From: a virus
IMG/VR virus record: IMGVR_UViG_3300030110_003370
Span: 1 to 48,749 of that record
Length of the DNA: 48,749 bases
Strand: one strand, 5' to 3'
Shown here: in pieces, positions 23,864-33,238 of the stretch
How positions within the stretch are numbered: the stretch's first letter is position 1
Layout of the letters: the number at the start of each line of letters is the position of its first letter
Notes under the pieces: model-generated
Databases searched by the model: none
What the model was told of the DNA's origin: nothing
Seen by the model: only the letters and a program-made list of their open reading frames with translations
Translations under genes and position numbers: made by a program

Positions 23864-24148
23864 TTATATTGTTCCTATAGCAATACTAGTAAATACTAGT
23901 CCACCATCTTTCGCTACTGGTACTGTTGCGTTTGTCCAAGAAGTTTCTGCTGCTGTTACTAGAGCTGCATTTACATTCTCACCAAATCCTGAAGTCAGTC
24001 CAGTTCCAGTAACCGTTAATTTGTGCGTCCCATTAGTAAGAAAAATATCTCCCGCAGTTGAACTTGCTGTCTCTGCGTAAAGAACTGAATCTGTATTAAT
24101 GTGTACGTTACCGTCACTTGCTGTATCTAATGTTATATATTTTGGCAT
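23864..24148 (-). CDS. Small beta-rich virion protein (possible head decoration)
   Basis: A 94-aa, Thr/Ala/Gly-rich protein without Cys and with a strand-forming pattern (MPKYITLDTASDGNVHINTD). Its place just downstream of the capsid gene, between a promoter box and a strong terminator, suggests an abundant small virion protein such as a decoration or stabilising protein. This is inferred from position and composition; no family was recognised. Confidence 0.6.
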   Translation of the reverse strand: MPKYITLDTASDGNVHINTDSVLYAETASSTAGDIFLTNGTHKLTVTGTGLTSGFGENVNAALVTAAETSWTNATVPVAKDGGLVFTSIAIGTI

Positions 24149-24178
24149 CGTTAAAAAATTTATGCGTTAAACAAGTTA

Positions 24179-24186
24179 CAAAGTTA
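24179..24186 (-). promoter_or_regulatory. TAnnTTTG -7 box for 94-aa gene
   Basis: Minus strand reads TAACTTTG, 30 nt upstream of the ATG at 24148, overlapping the last codon of the 266-aa gene. With the terminator at 23814-23838 it would make a monocistronic message. Confidence 0.5.
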
Positions 24187-24984
24187 CGAATTTTTTACTA
24201 ATGCTTTTAAGTGCTTGTAATAGTCTAATCCATCATCGCTTTCAAAATAAGAAGCGATTATAAATAAAGGATCTTCACCGTATGGTATATTACACATTTT
24301 CTTTTTGTTAGACGGAGTGTTAAACCACACTTCTTTTTTGTTATTCCTGAATTGTATTAAGTTTTTATCTATAATATTTTGTATCATAGCTGTAAATCTT
24401 AAGGTTGGGTCATTTAAAAGCTTCATAAACCCTGCTGGGTCTTGTTTTGCAAATATTAAAATGTCTCTTCTTAGCTCAGATGTAGTTACTTTAGTAACAT
24501 CTTTTTGAAAAAGAACTCTTGATATGTTTTCGACTTGCTCTACATTAAGTTGTCTTGCCTCTATTAGAGCATCAACTTCAAGATTTAAATCTTCGACTAT
24601 CTCTTGTGCCTCTTTAGCTTTGTCTATTTCTACAAAAATTCTACCATTACCTGGGTGTAATGACATAAATTTTTGTAAAACTTGATTATTTTTTGGAACG
24701 TATAAAAATCCATCTTCAAAAACGATAGGCTCTAAAATAGCGTTATCATCTTGCTCATCTTGAAAAGGAGAGTTTTGATTTCTTGCATATCTAAGTGGTC
24801 TATTTAGTCCTGTATTTTCATCAAAATGCAAAAGAGGAAACCTTGTAGTATGCCTGGATGCTAATATTAAAGATAATGGAGCTGAGTCTCTTGTAAGCTT
24901 GTATGCTTTATCTACAAATTTAGGTGTAGATTTTCGTGTAATTGTTTGTGCGCTTGAAGAAGCGCTTGCTTTTTGTTTTTTCAT
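24184..24984 (-). CDS. Head-module protein of unknown function
   Basis: A 266-aa protein with a basic, Ser-rich N-terminus (KKQKASASSSAQTITRKSTPK) and a mixed alpha/beta body. It follows the capsid gene after a terminator-like hairpin. The start codon is preceded by the A/T leader shared with the scaffold gene. It could be a head completion or head-to-neck protein; no domain was recognised. Confidence 0.65.
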   Translation of the reverse strand: MKKQKASASSSAQTITRKSTPKFVDKAYKLTRDSAPLSLILASRHTTRFPLLHFDENTGLNRPLRYARNQNSPFQDEQDDNAILEPIVFEDGFLYVPKNNQVLQKFMSLHPGNGRIFVEIDKAKEAQEIVEDLNLEVDALIEARQLNVEQVENISRVLFQKDVTKVTTSELRRDILIFAKQDPAGFMKLLNDPTLRFTAMIQNIIDKNLIQFRNNKKEVWFNTPSNKKKMCNIPYGEDPLFIIASYFESDDGLDYYKHLKALVKNS

Positions 24985-25011
24985 TTGATTTAATTTAATT
25001 TAAAATTTAAA

Positions 25012-25037
25012 AAAGGGGCACATTTCTGCACCCCTTT
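25012..25037 (-). terminator. Rho-independent terminator after the capsid gene
   Basis: On the minus strand AAAGGGGTGCA, a GAAA tetraloop and TGTGCCCC plus TTTTTT form a stem of about 11 bp that includes two G-T wobbles, directly followed by T residues. It lies 12 nt after the capsid stop and may be a partial terminator that raises capsid level relative to the genes downstream. Confidence 0.75.
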
Positions 25038-25048
25038 GTAATTAAGTA

Positions 25049-26506
25049 TTAATCTTGAAATAAGAAGAAGTTGTTTGCACCTAAAGTACATACAGCTCTC
25101 TCACTTAAGAAGTTTACTTGCATGTTATCGATATCATTAGTCGCAGCACCACCAGCAGAACCAGTAATCCACGTCTTATATCTTCTGTCTTCTGTTTCAG
25201 AAGCTCTATATCTTACATGTAAGAAAGGTCTCTTCGCGTTTTTACCAAGAATTTGGTCATAAACACTTGTAGAACCAGCTGGAACTAATAGTCCATTGAT
25301 CTTACCTGAACCTGCACCTGATGGTAAACCACCTCTCATTGTAGGGTCGTTTAAGTATTTCCAATCAGTCTTATAAAAGTCATAACCTCTTCTGAATCCT
25401 GAGAATCCTAGATTTAAAGCCATTTCTTCATCATTGTCAAATAGACCATAAGAAGTACCTCCAGCGCCGTAAGCGTTTTGAGCAGCTAACATGTCATCCA
25501 TATCAAAAATGAATTGTCTGTTTGCAAAAATTACATTTTCTTCTATAGCACCTTGCTTATCTAGTCTACTTATAATAGAATCAAAATCTGCTAATGTAGT
25601 TGGATTACCACCATCCCAAATGTTTCCTCTTTGAGAAACTGAATAGAATATTCCATCAGAACCAGCACCTGGATTTGCAGCACCACCAGAGCTACCTAAA
25701 ATGGCAGCAGCACCTGAGTTTTGCTCAGCTGGCACAGCTTCAATCATTGCTGTTTCTAAATAATCATCAAATCTTAATCTTGTTTCGTGCTCAGATTTTA
25801 AATACCAAAGGTATCCTGTTGCTCCATCTTCAGTTGTAATTTCTATCCAACCAATTTGAGCCATATCAGAACCAGATACGTTGTAAGTATCCTTAATGAT
25901 AATTGGCTTGTTATCAAAGATAAAGTCATTAGATTCAAGTGAACCTTCCATACCAGCAGTTCCTTTTTTAAATTCTGAACCGTAAATAAATACTGTAACA
26001 TCAGCGTTTCCAGCACCTGTACCTGCAGTTACTAAACCTCCAGCTTCGTAGAAATCAGCTGTGAACTGTCCTCTACCACCACCGGCATTGTTTACTGCAC
26101 TTACAACCGCTTTATTAGAACCTGATCCATCATTTTGTACAACAACAATTGTTTGTCCAATTCTGATGACCTGTTCTGCAGATGTTGGGTCTAATACATC
26201 ATTAACTTGAAATACTGCTTGGTCTGCTGCTCCTGCTGCAGCTGTACCTACATTTGTATATTTCGTGTGTAACCTACCTTGTTCAGCCCATTTGATAAGG
26301 TCTGAGTTTGTAGGCATTTCCGCTCCTACCATTCTAAGGAATGAAGAAATCGTTCTATTACCGTATCTTTCAAATTCTTTTTCATACGTATCAGGTAGAT
26401 ACTGATTTAAGAAATCAAAATTTACAATATAGTTTTCGGCTGTTGGAGTTCTTTCTGAACTCGGGGTCAACGCGAATGTTGGCGTTGCTTTTACTTGTCC
26501 TGCCAT
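25049..26506 (-). CDS. Major capsid protein
   Basis: The 485-aa protein lies directly after a scaffold-like gene and the portal, the standard place for the coat protein. It has no Cys-rich or membrane segments, is rich in Ala, Gly and Asn, and contains an Ala/Gly beta insertion at about 120-180. The central segment GYLWYLKSEHETRLRFDDYL (about 243-262) resembles, as I remember them, capsid proteins of crAss-like and related Bacteroidota podoviruses with the HK97 fold. It starts MAGQVKATPTFALTPSS; a removable N-terminal peptide is not obvious. A terminator follows. The call rests on order and composition with partial sequence memory. Confidence 0.85.
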   Translation of the reverse strand: MAGQVKATPTFALTPSSERTPTAENYIVNFDFLNQYLPDTYEKEFERYGNRTISSFLRMVGAEMPTNSDLIKWAEQGRLHTKYTNVGTAAAGAADQAVFQVNDVLDPTSAEQVIRIGQTIVVVQNDGSGSNKAVVSAVNNAGGGRGQFTADFYEAGGLVTAGTGAGNADVTVFIYGSEFKKGTAGMEGSLESNDFIFDNKPIIIKDTYNVSGSDMAQIGWIEITTEDGATGYLWYLKSEHETRLRFDDYLETAMIEAVPAEQNSGAAAILGSSGGAANPGAGSDGIFYSVSQRGNIWDGGNPTTLADFDSIISRLDKQGAIEENVIFANRQFIFDMDDMLAAQNAYGAGGTSYGLFDNDEEMALNLGFSGFRRGYDFYKTDWKYLNDPTMRGGLPSGAGSGKINGLLVPAGSTSVYDQILGKNAKRPFLHVRYRASETEDRRYKTWITGSAGGAATNDIDNMQVNFLSERAVCTLGANNFFLFQD

Positions 26507-26530
26507 TTTATATTATTTTTTAAATTATTA

Positions 26531-27697
26531 TTACGTTTTTTTTATACTTTTAATTCTGAGTCCTCGGCTTGAAGGCTGAGTGACAGATTTAACTTGGAAA
26601 CCTGATTTTACAGAAACTTCTGGAGCACTACGTTCTGTCATGTCGACATTTTTTGTTTTACGTATTACATCATCCGTTGCTTGTGATTTGCCTTGTTCAT
26701 AAAAGAACTGAGCAAATTTTTCAGGATTCATTGCGATAGCTAAAGCTTTGTGATAACCTTCTGCATTCTTCATGTAACCATTTGAATCCAGAAATTTATT
26801 TACAAAATTAAGTGGCGTTTCTTGAGCTTTTTTTAACTCAGATGCACTACCTGGCGCATAAATTAAATCGTTTTCTCCTATAGTGAATTTAAAACCTTTA
26901 AACTCAGGGCTGAATACTTCATTGCTTTTTTTAGCGAACCATTCACGTTTTAAATTTGCTTCTTCTTGTTGAGATTTAGCTGTCTCTAAATATTGCCTAT
27001 ACTCAATAAGCTCCTCATTGTTAGCAGTGGCAGAACTTTCCCTTGACTCAAGGGGCTGTTTGTATAGTTCCTGCTGTTGTTTTAAGAATCTTTTTGCCTT
27101 AGCAATTTCTTTTTTCTTTGCTAATTTTATCTTTTTTATTTCTGAAGGCTCGTGTATCTCATCATCAAATTTAAAATCTTCCATAATATCTTCGATATCA
27201 TCGGAATCTAAACCTTCTTCTGTAATAGAGTAATACTCTTTTAGCAAAGCATCTGGAGATAATTCTGAATAATCTTTTTGCAATTTTGCATAATCTTCAA
27301 AATCCCGTCCAGTTTCTTTTTTATATTTTAAGTAAGCAGCCACATCAGAGGGCAGCTCTTCAGCTTCTTCTCTTTGTGAAATTAATTCATCTATAGAATT
27401 TATTTGCTTACCATATCTTTTACCAATATATGAAAGAACTTCATTTTCTTCTAGCTCCTGTTGCACAGGCGGCTCTTCATCCGCAGGAGGAGTTTCTAAC
27501 TCCTCGCTTACTTCTTCTTCTTTTTTTTCTTCTTGTACATCTTGTTTTTCTTCTGATGTTACTTCTTCTTTAATTTCTTCAGCTTGAACTTGCTGTTCTT
27601 TTACTTCCTGATTTTGTTCATGCTTGTCAAGAAGTTCTTGTTCTATTTGTTGTGACGACTTTTCTTCAGAGGTCACTTCTCTTACTTTTATATCCAT
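26531..27697 (-). CDS. Scaffolding protein
   Basis: A 388-aa protein with the hallmarks of a phage scaffold: very acidic, Glu/Lys/Gln-rich, long coiled-coil N-terminal 120 residues (KHEQNQEVKEQQVQAEEIKE), no globular core, and a basic C-terminus (GLRIKSIKKT) that could bind the capsid protein. It lies between portal and capsid genes. Its ATG is preceded by the same A/T leader as the 266-aa gene and by a TAACTTTG promoter box. No protease motif was seen, so maturation may rely on scaffold exit or another enzyme. Confidence 0.8.
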   Translation of the reverse strand: MDIKVREVTSEEKSSQQIEQELLDKHEQNQEVKEQQVQAEEIKEEVTSEEKQDVQEEKKEEEVSEELETPPADEEPPVQQELEENEVLSYIGKRYGKQINSIDELISQREEAEELPSDVAAYLKYKKETGRDFEDYAKLQKDYSELSPDALLKEYYSITEEGLDSDDIEDIMEDFKFDDEIHEPSEIKKIKLAKKKEIAKAKRFLKQQQELYKQPLESRESSATANNEELIEYRQYLETAKSQQEEANLKREWFAKKSNEVFSPEFKGFKFTIGENDLIYAPGSASELKKAQETPLNFVNKFLDSNGYMKNAEGYHKALAIAMNPEKFAQFFYEQGKSQATDDVIRKTKNVDMTERSAPEVSVKSGFQVKSVTQPSSRGLRIKSIKKT

Positions 27698-27718
27698 TTG
27701 ATTTAATTTAATTTAATG

Positions 27719-27726
27719 CAAAGTTA
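27719..27726 (-). promoter_or_regulatory. TAnnTTTG -7 box for scaffold and capsid genes
   Basis: Minus strand reads TAACTTTG and ends 21 nt before the scaffold ATG at 27697, within the 46-nt gap after the portal gene. Confidence 0.55.
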
Positions 27727-27743
27727 GTGAAAAAATATATACA

Positions 27744-30179
27744 TTATCTCGGTTCAAACTCAGCTAAATCAAAACCATCTAAAGTATCTTCGTTTGATTC
27801 AAAGTTTTGAGGAGGTAAATTATTTTTTCTTTGAGTTATAAGCTTTGATTGTTCTGTATTTTGCTGACTAATTCTATCACTTTTAGCTTTTTCTCTTGCG
27901 CTTTCTCTGTTAGCTAAAGTCGTGGCATCTATCCCTCTTACCTGCATATTGTATTGAAACTCTTGTTCCATTAATTGTGATTTAAGTAAAGCCTCTTGTT
28001 TTTGTTTTTCTATTTCAAAAGAAATATCAGCCTGTCTATATTGAATCTTAGATTGAGTCTCTGCTTGTATTTTTTGCACAGCAACCTGCGCTGCGAGCTC
28101 TTGAGATTTTAGCTGTTGTTGTGAAATCATAGCTTGTTTTTGTAATTCTTTTTGCTGGTCTTGCTCTTCTTTTGCCTTACGTTTTACTTTTAGAAGTTGA
28201 TTCGCGAGCTTAAGATTTTTTATTTCTCTAATATCAATAGCATCTTCTAAGTTAATATCTCCTTTAGAAAGAGCCATTTGAATGTTTTGCTCTAACATTG
28301 CTTTTTGTTCTTCGTCTGGAGATAATTCAATGAAGATACCAAAGTCATAAATATAAAGATCAGATATTTCTCCAAGGATACTTACATTATATTTACCTAT
28401 TTTATTTATGAAATCATCTTTAAAATCAGAATACTCTAATATATCCGCCACCCTATAAGTTAAAGCCTCAGCTAACGTTCTATATATGTAAAGACTTCCA
28501 TCTAATATATGTCGAGTGGCGGTATTAGAACTTAGTGCAGCTAATTTTTGTATACCAACTAAAGCATCAGGATTAGGCATAGTACCGTCTCTCGCTTCAT
28601 TCAAGCCTGTTACAGCTCGAATCATATCTAAGTAATGGTTTAGGTTACCTATAAGCATAGATGTCTTAGAAGCTCCTGAATTACTTGTAAGCTGCTGTAT
28701 TGGAACTTTAGCTTGATTAAAATCTCCTTCTTGCGTGTAACTTCTTCCAATTACACTACCTGTTTGAAAATATAATCGTAGAGCATCTTGAGGATTGTAT
28801 GCTGCTCCTGTTCCAAGATCCACTTCACTTAAACCATCGGCATCTATATAAACTCCATCTGGAACTGTTCTAGCAATAACTTGCTGAAGTTTTAAATGAG
28901 TTACTTGAATCAAATCAGCGTAAGGAATCATTCTTCTTACTAAAGATTCAATAATACCTTTGTACATACGAGGCGCAACAGCCACATAATTAGGAATAGC
29001 GTGTTGAGAAGATGATTTAGGCCTAACCATATTTTTAGCTAGCTCCCATTTTAATATTATATTAGTTCCCATTACCATCACGCCATCATACCATACATCA
29101 ATAGTTTTTTCAACTTTTTCGAAGTTACCCTCTTCCATCATTTCATCTGGAGGATTAAAAGATTCATCCTTCTCTATCATACTCATATTACCATTTTCTT
29201 TGATTTTCTTTTTATAAACCATCTTCTTAGTAGTCTTATAATTGAAATACATAAGTGTACAGGTGTCTCGATAGAATATATCATTTTCATAAAACTGAGC
29301 CACATTAAAATAATCATACCAGCTTTGACTATATTTTGATATTTGATCTAAATCCTCTCTTGTTAAGGTGGGGTCTATTTTTACTAGCTCAGCAATAGGT
29401 ACAGTTTTAATTTCTCCCCAATAAAAACAATCTTTAAAATGTGGGTCTTCAGTGTAACTATATACAACATTAGCTGGGTCTACATACGAAACCTTTACCC
29501 CTGAGCCTTTTAAAAATTCATGTTTTGCAACACCAATTCCTGTTACCATTATATCATAGTCTAATCTTTTACGTATATCATCATAGTGATTTTCAGCAAA
29601 CATAGTATCTATTGCTTGCTCTTCTGCTATTTCTATAGCAGGTTTATAATTTAAATTCATATACAGAGAAAGCTCCTCATCAGTGGCAGGTAGTTCATCA
29701 GGATTCATTATAAATGGATCAAAACCTGTGTTTTTTTGCACAATCTCTAACACATCCTTTGCTGCCATTTGGCCCTCAATCATATCTTGATATTTACTTC
29801 TTTTTGATTGACTTAATGCGTCTTGAGCGTATGCTTTTACTTTAAATAATCTATCTGACATACCGTTTACCACTATATCAACGAACTTAGGAATTATTGG
29901 AACAGGCGTCCAATCTAAATTAAGATATGATAAATCCCCATCTACAGCTAATTCATTTTTATATTTTGCTATTGATTGTTCTCCTCTTGCGTATAAACGT
30001 AGTCTATTAAAATCCCTCCACTGACTATAATATCTACAACCTGTAGAGTCTTTTCTAAACCATTCGTATTGTATAGCTTGACCTATTTGTAAACCAAACT
30101 CAAACGTTTCTTTTTCAGCATCTGATACAAACTGGCTTGGAAACCCTACAGATGAAATATTTATTGTAACTTCTTTCAT
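27744..30179 (-). CDS. Portal protein
   Basis: The 811-aa protein directly follows TerL (4-nt ATGA overlap) and precedes the scaffold and capsid genes, the usual place of the portal. The body (about 60-620) has alternating helices and strands with segments such as YDIMVTGIGVAKHEF and SYVDPANVVYSYTEDP that resemble portal wing regions of Bacteroidota phages. The C-terminal 180 residues are a long Gln/Lys/Glu-rich coiled coil (KRKAKEEQDQQKELQKQAM), fitting a barrel or crown helix. It would form the dodecameric DNA entry ring. The assignment is by order, size and composition. Confidence 0.85.
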   Translation of the reverse strand: MKEVTINISSVGFPSQFVSDAEKETFEFGLQIGQAIQYEWFRKDSTGCRYYSQWRDFNRLRLYARGEQSIAKYKNELAVDGDLSYLNLDWTPVPIIPKFVDIVVNGMSDRLFKVKAYAQDALSQSKRSKYQDMIEGQMAAKDVLEIVQKNTGFDPFIMNPDELPATDEELSLYMNLNYKPAIEIAEEQAIDTMFAENHYDDIRKRLDYDIMVTGIGVAKHEFLKGSGVKVSYVDPANVVYSYTEDPHFKDCFYWGEIKTVPIAELVKIDPTLTREDLDQISKYSQSWYDYFNVAQFYENDIFYRDTCTLMYFNYKTTKKMVYKKKIKENGNMSMIEKDESFNPPDEMMEEGNFEKVEKTIDVWYDGVMVMGTNIILKWELAKNMVRPKSSSQHAIPNYVAVAPRMYKGIIESLVRRMIPYADLIQVTHLKLQQVIARTVPDGVYIDADGLSEVDLGTGAAYNPQDALRLYFQTGSVIGRSYTQEGDFNQAKVPIQQLTSNSGASKTSMLIGNLNHYLDMIRAVTGLNEARDGTMPNPDALVGIQKLAALSSNTATRHILDGSLYIYRTLAEALTYRVADILEYSDFKDDFINKIGKYNVSILGEISDLYIYDFGIFIELSPDEEQKAMLEQNIQMALSKGDINLEDAIDIREIKNLKLANQLLKVKRKAKEEQDQQKELQKQAMISQQQLKSQELAAQVAVQKIQAETQSKIQYRQADISFEIEKQKQEALLKSQLMEQEFQYNMQVRGIDATTLANRESAREKAKSDRISQQNTEQSKLITQRKNNLPPQNFESNEDTLDGFDLAEFEPR

Positions 30180-32422
30180 CTAATTAATTCACTTATTGTT
30201 CCTTTATTATTATATGTTGCAAAGTTAAGACTTATTTTTGATTGTTTTTTTTGTGGCAAATAAACATTTTTTTGATTGGCCATAATAGCTAATCCCGAAC
30301 TTATACTAGCATCAAACTTTGTTCTACTGCTTATATCAAATTTAGCCCAGTCCTCTAAAGTTCTTGTAAAATACATAGAACCCATTTCGTCTATTGGTCT
30401 ATAAACAGAATCTAAATCCATTCCCACATATTTTTCTATATAAGACTCAATAGCCGCAGCGTGTGATTGCTTAACATCCTCTGATGTATTTGGTATACCT
30501 CCAAGTTCTTTTTCTGTTTTAGATAGTTTATTAAAATGTTTATCCGGTCTATTCATACAAAAACCTCTATAACCTCTATTTTTAAAATGATATAATAATC
30601 TTGGTTTATTGTTTTCTACAAGTATAGGCATTCCATAAAATACACACGCCATCAATACTTCTTCAAAAAAAATCTCCGCTGTTTGAGGTCTAGCAACATA
30701 TTCTAAAAAAAACTCATTACTTGGAGCTTCATCCATATTATATTTAGTTAAACCATGTAAAGCGCCGTTAGAGCCTCCGCCCCCTACTGTTCCAGATATA
30801 TCATAACTATCACAGCCAAACGCACCTATATGTTCATTTACTGGAAAATAAACACCTTGTTTTTGAATTTTTTTATTAGAAAGAATTTTTTTTGGAATCC
30901 AAGAAACTTTAAATCTACCGCGTGAATCTGGAGTCCATATAACCTCACTATCTTTAGCCCCGTCTTTCCAATAAAATCTACCTCTAGTTATATGGTGTTC
31001 CAATATTAAAGAGTCGTTATAATCTATTTGCTGATAAATTTTAGTAAGATTAAATAATGAAGACTTACTTTCATCTCTGAATGCGTGTGATTCAGTTCTT
31101 GGAAATTGTCTATAAAATTCATTAAGGGCGTCTGCGTCATTTTTTAAAGACTCAACTTCAGCTTTCCAATAATCTATTGCTCCATTTGTAATATATTCGC
31201 CATCTACACCTTTTATTGGTTTTTCAGGTTTATAAAATACTGGCATACCATACCTGTCTATGAAACCTTCCATATTCCATTCCATAGGTATAAACAAAGA
31301 ATATAATCCTGACTTTGTTTGTCCGTTAGCGTTTCTTGTTGTTAAATTTGAATCCTCAAAAAGTTTTTTAAAATTTCCACCACCTTTACTTAAAGCATTT
31401 GAAGTAGATCCCATCATACATTTTCCTATTATTTTACTACCTAGCCTTAAACAAGTCTTTGTCACACGCCAATTATTCAATATATTATTTGGTTTTATCC
31501 ATTTTCCAGATTCATCGTGTACTAATAACAATAATTTTTCTCCATCATAAGAGTTGTCATCAGTATTTTTCCAATCAATAGTTGTATCTAGCCCTGTCAA
31601 TTCTTCATCAACATCATCATACATATTTTTCTTTGTAATTTTTGAAGCTGGTACTCTAAAAGCTAATTCAGTTTTTGGTTTATCCATACCGTCTTGAATA
31701 GGTTTGAAAAAGAAAGGTAATCTATTAGCGATAGGAACTACTTTATCTGTAAACATTTTTTTAGCATCCGAACCGGTTTTAGATAAAATACCTACTCTTG
31801 AGTCTCTTGCTAGCGTCCCTGTGTTTACACATTCTGATGAGCCCATAAAAGAAAACCCTGAACGCCTGATTTTAAGATAATCTAAACCAAAACATCTTTT
31901 ATCAGCTTTACAAGCCTCCCAATAAAGAAAAAATATTCTATTAGCTTCTCTGTAATCAGGATATCCAACATCTATACTTGTCCATTGTAAATACATATAA
32001 TGAGCTCCGGTTAAATACGTAGCTTTACCATTATTATAAAACCAGAAACCTAACTCTCTTCTATCAAATTCTTTTTCTATGTAATCAACCCATTTATTTT
32101 TAAATGCTGGTGGGCGATCATTCCACTGAAATATTGAATTTATTCTTGACAAATCTCTTGGTAATTCTTCTCTTACCCAAAATTGTTTTTTCTTATCGGA
32201 GTGAGATGAATAAATACTATCTGGTTGTTTAGGTAGAGCAATAGCTAAACCATTGATGTTTATTATTAGACCTATGCAGCCTGACTTGCTTATTACAACT
32301 ACATCATATTTATCGTTATAACCGTAAACCCATGTCTTAGCTTTATTCTTTTTTGCTATTACACCCTTAGGTATGTAATCATAAATTATATGATATAAAT
32401 TATTTTGACTTTCTTTCTGCAA
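30176..32422 (-). CDS. terL: Terminase large subunit (TerL)
   Basis: The 748-aa protein is the packaging ATPase-nuclease. A Walker A-like adenine/phosphate-binding region lies at LKIRRSGFSFMGSSECVNTG (183-202); the loop is divergent, as often in TerL of this type. Walker B is LLLLVHDES with Asp303-Glu304. The nuclease part includes GAFGCDSYDISG near 535 (first catalytic Asp), ILVENNKPRLL, and an Asp in TSEDVKQSHAAA near 645. The start is TTG at 32422, overlapping the 92-aa gene by 23 nt; no nearby in-frame ATG exists. Its stop overlaps the portal ATG (ATGA). Confidence 0.88.
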   Translation of the reverse strand: MQKESQNNLYHIIYDYIPKGVIAKKNKAKTWVYGYNDKYDVVVISKSGCIGLIININGLAIALPKQPDSIYSSHSDKKKQFWVREELPRDLSRINSIFQWNDRPPAFKNKWVDYIEKEFDRRELGFWFYNNGKATYLTGAHYMYLQWTSIDVGYPDYREANRIFFLYWEACKADKRCFGLDYLKIRRSGFSFMGSSECVNTGTLARDSRVGILSKTGSDAKKMFTDKVVPIANRLPFFFKPIQDGMDKPKTELAFRVPASKITKKNMYDDVDEELTGLDTTIDWKNTDDNSYDGEKLLLLVHDESGKWIKPNNILNNWRVTKTCLRLGSKIIGKCMMGSTSNALSKGGGNFKKLFEDSNLTTRNANGQTKSGLYSLFIPMEWNMEGFIDRYGMPVFYKPEKPIKGVDGEYITNGAIDYWKAEVESLKNDADALNEFYRQFPRTESHAFRDESKSSLFNLTKIYQQIDYNDSLILEHHITRGRFYWKDGAKDSEVIWTPDSRGRFKVSWIPKKILSNKKIQKQGVYFPVNEHIGAFGCDSYDISGTVGGGGSNGALHGLTKYNMDEAPSNEFFLEYVARPQTAEIFFEEVLMACVFYGMPILVENNKPRLLYHFKNRGYRGFCMNRPDKHFNKLSKTEKELGGIPNTSEDVKQSHAAAIESYIEKYVGMDLDSVYRPIDEMGSMYFTRTLEDWAKFDISSRTKFDASISSGLAIMANQKNVYLPQKKQSKISLNFATYNNKGTISELIR
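30220..30227 (-). promoter_or_regulatory. TAnnTTTG -7 box for the portal gene
   Basis: Minus strand reads TAACTTTG, inside the 3' end of the TerL gene, 40 nt before the portal ATG. It would allow extra portal expression over TerL. Confidence 0.4.
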
Positions 32423-32678
32423 ACCCTTGTTTTGTATTTGTTTTGTCTATTTGTCCTCCAGAGTTGATTACTTCTTCCTCTGAATCAATTTTATTTAATA
32501 TTTCAAACGCATCGAATATAGCTAGCTTTTTGGTAGCGGCTGCGTTTTTTAACCTATCCGCAGCTAACTCATCATCAGGGTCAGGCTTTATTATATCTTC
32601 TTTAGCTACTTTAATAAGCTGTTCAACTGCTCTACGCCCTGCATGAATGATTTCTTTTTTTAAATCCTCTGACTTCAT
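32400..32678 (-). CDS. Putative small terminase subunit or TerL partner
   Basis: A 92-aa helical protein that directly precedes and overlaps TerL. Pattern: KKEIIHAGRRAVEQLIKVAK, then DPDDELAADRLKNAAATKKL and IFDAFEILNKID, followed by a polar tail. Small, helical and adjacent to TerL, it is the best candidate for the DNA-recognising small terminase subunit, although no clear helix-turn-helix is visible. It overlaps the upstream gene by 4 nt. Confidence 0.55.
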   Translation of the reverse strand: MKSEDLKKEIIHAGRRAVEQLIKVAKEDIIKPDPDDELAADRLKNAAATKKLAIFDAFEILNKIDSEEEVINSGGQIDKTNTKQGFAERKSK

Positions 32679-33238
32679 AACTTCAATGTTATTTGATGGT
32701 CATACATTCTATATAGTTTTTCATTATCAACTGTAAACTCATACTCACTGTCAGGTTTAAATGAAATTTTATCACCCTGCTTTACTCCTTGAGAAGATAG
32801 ATATTTATTTGGATATTTCATAATACCAACCAGTGGCTCTTCTTTTCCAAGCTTCATTATAAAAGAGTCTTCAACTTTTACTGGTTTTACAAAACAATAT
32901 CTATCATGACAAATCCATTTATCATTATGTTTATACATAAAAAACTGGTCGTTTTCTATAAAAAATAAATCATCTTTAAAAAAACTTTTACCACTTTTTT
33001 GTCTTCCTTTCATATCATTATAAAATTTAAAAACATTGTGATGAACTAACAATAAATCCCCAACTTTTATTTCACCCTCATACCCAAGTGGAGTAGACAC
33101 AACAACACCCTGTCTGTTAGATGCCATGTAATTTTCTTCAGATGTGCTAGTAATAATATCTATACCATGAATGTTTTTGGTATTATTGTATCTTTTATCA
33201 TCAAGTGGTTTTACAATAAAATAAAAAGGTGATCTCAT
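32675..33238 (-). CDS. Two-domain GroES-like (cpn10-like) protein
   Basis: The 187-aa protein looks like two cpn10 beta-barrels in a row. The first half has FYFIVKPLDD, GVVVSTPLGY and EIKVGDLLLVHHNVF, matching the 'I.PL.DRV', 'G.V...G' and 'V..GD.V' marks of GroES. The second half repeats the plan: CFVKPVKVED, EPLVGIMKYP, GVKQGDKISF and EYEFTVDNEKLYRM. I recall related proteins next to the terminase in Bacteroidota phages. No clear mobile loop with the hydrophobic tripeptide is seen, so binding to GroEL is uncertain. It shares stop/start contacts with both neighbours. Confidence 0.6.
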   Translation of the reverse strand: MRSPFYFIVKPLDDKRYNNTKNIHGIDIITSTSEENYMASNRQGVVVSTPLGYEGEIKVGDLLLVHHNVFKFYNDMKGRQKSGKSFFKDDLFFIENDQFFMYKHNDKWICHDRYCFVKPVKVEDSFIMKLGKEEPLVGIMKYPNKYLSSQGVKQGDKISFKPDSEYEFTVDNEKLYRMYDHQITLKL

